NCBI RefSeq assembly: GCF_001431415.1
Contig: NZ_LDJI01000012.1
Coordinates: 1-64,000, forward strand
Origin: Stenotrophomonas humi
GTDB taxonomy: Bacteria > Pseudomonadota > Gammaproteobacteria > Xanthomonadales > Xanthomonadaceae
Length of the DNA stretch: 64,000 nucleotides
Direction: 5' to 3'
A model generated the notes under the pieces. It was not told where the DNA came from, ran no database searches, and saw only the letters and a list, made by a program, of their open reading frames with translations. The translations under genes and the position numbers were made by a program. Positions 63,821 through 64,000 of the stretch are shown piece after piece. Positions within the stretch are counted from its first letter, which is position 1, and each line of letters begins with the position of its first letter.

Positions 63821-64000
63821 TCAACCACGCTTGAGGTCGATGGCCGGCAGACGCGGCAGCTCGCAGTCGAACGGCTTGGCATCCTTGCTCGGGTTCTTGT
63901 AGCCCCCCGGACCATCGGCGTTCACCACCCCATTGACGTTGCGCAGGCAGATCTGCGGGCCGGTCTTGACGCCATCCACCATACGTTCCTTGTTGTAGTA
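63821..64000 (-). CDS. C-terminus of a probable parallel beta-helix repeat protein (partial)
   Basis: Only the last 59 residues lie in the window; the rest continues past 64000. The frame runs YYNKERMVDGVKTGPQICLRN and ends LPAIDLKRG before the TGA at 63823-63821. It matches what I remember as the tail of the parallel beta-helix family that regularly accompanies SO2930-type cytochromes. The assignment rests on that context and a short Cys-containing tail, so it is moderate. Confidence 0.55.
   Translation of the reverse strand, partial: YYNKERMVDGVKTGPQICLRNVNGVVNADGPGGYKNPSKDAKPFDCELPRLPAIDLKRG

Overview
This window is a typical chromosomal segment of a high-GC gammaproteobacterium of the Xanthomonadaceae, most likely Stenotrophomonas. 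The evidence is gene content and order (divergent pilMNOPQ/mrcA, a cysNC fusion, TonB-dependent receptors, an M56-TonB protein next to a BlaI regulator) and short GTAG-headed hairpins that match my memory of the SMAG/REP family of Stenotrophomonas. I see no rRNA, tRNA, phage, transposase or CRISPR. Coding density is high and most long open frames opposite real genes are GC artefacts.

Layout. 1-7.4 kb: assimilatory sulfate reduction, cysD-cysNC leftward and cysJ-cysI-cysH rightward from a shared promoter region. 7.6-12 kb: a BLUF photoreceptor, a copper-type TonB receptor behind a His/Met-rich DUF2946 protein, an alpha/beta hydrolase and a small conserved protein just downstream of cysB. 12-15.6 kb: cysB diverging from cysG-cysK, which completes sulfate to cysteine (PAPS route, siroheme, cysteine synthase). 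15.8-18 kb: macrodomain protein and a short M1 peptidase. 18.2-29.3 kb, leftward: class I aldolase, pyruvate kinase, a HAD phosphatase, phosphoglycerate kinase, a DUF2339/DUF3999 envelope pair and GAPDH, with a GNAT enzyme rightward. 29.4-31.1 kb: OmpW behind an FNR-type box, and an S1/P1 nuclease. 31.2-33.7 kb: BlaI, an M56 peptidase-TonB fusion and a TonB-like lipoprotein. 33.8-39.5 kb: acetyl-CoA hydrolase/transferase, transketolase and a dicarboxylate/glutamate symporter.

39.5-46.5 kb is a Bat (aerotolerance-type) operon: MoxR ATPase, DUF58, DUF4381, BatA, a BatB-BatC fusion and BatD. 46.6-51.5 kb is the type IV pilus alignment/secretin operon pilMNOPQ, divergent from PBP1a (mrcA). 54-57.8 kb: a conserved hypothetical, citrate synthase, zinc-free ribosomal protein L31B and a nucleoside hydrolase. 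57.9-60 kb: recG. 60.1-64 kb: an operon cut by the window edge, encoding the end of a probable beta-helix protein, a diheme cytochrome c lipoprotein and a TonB receptor.

The items most worth following are the set of mutually exclusive hairpins between pgk and the HAD phosphatase that covers the latter's ribosome binding site, the uncharacterised beta-helix/diheme cytochrome/TonB receptor operon, the BlaI/M56-TonB/lipoprotein signalling module with a visible operator over its promoter, two abutting palindromes upstream of pyk, and the exact FNR-type box upstream of ompW. All functional assignments come from reading the sequence; no database search was run.
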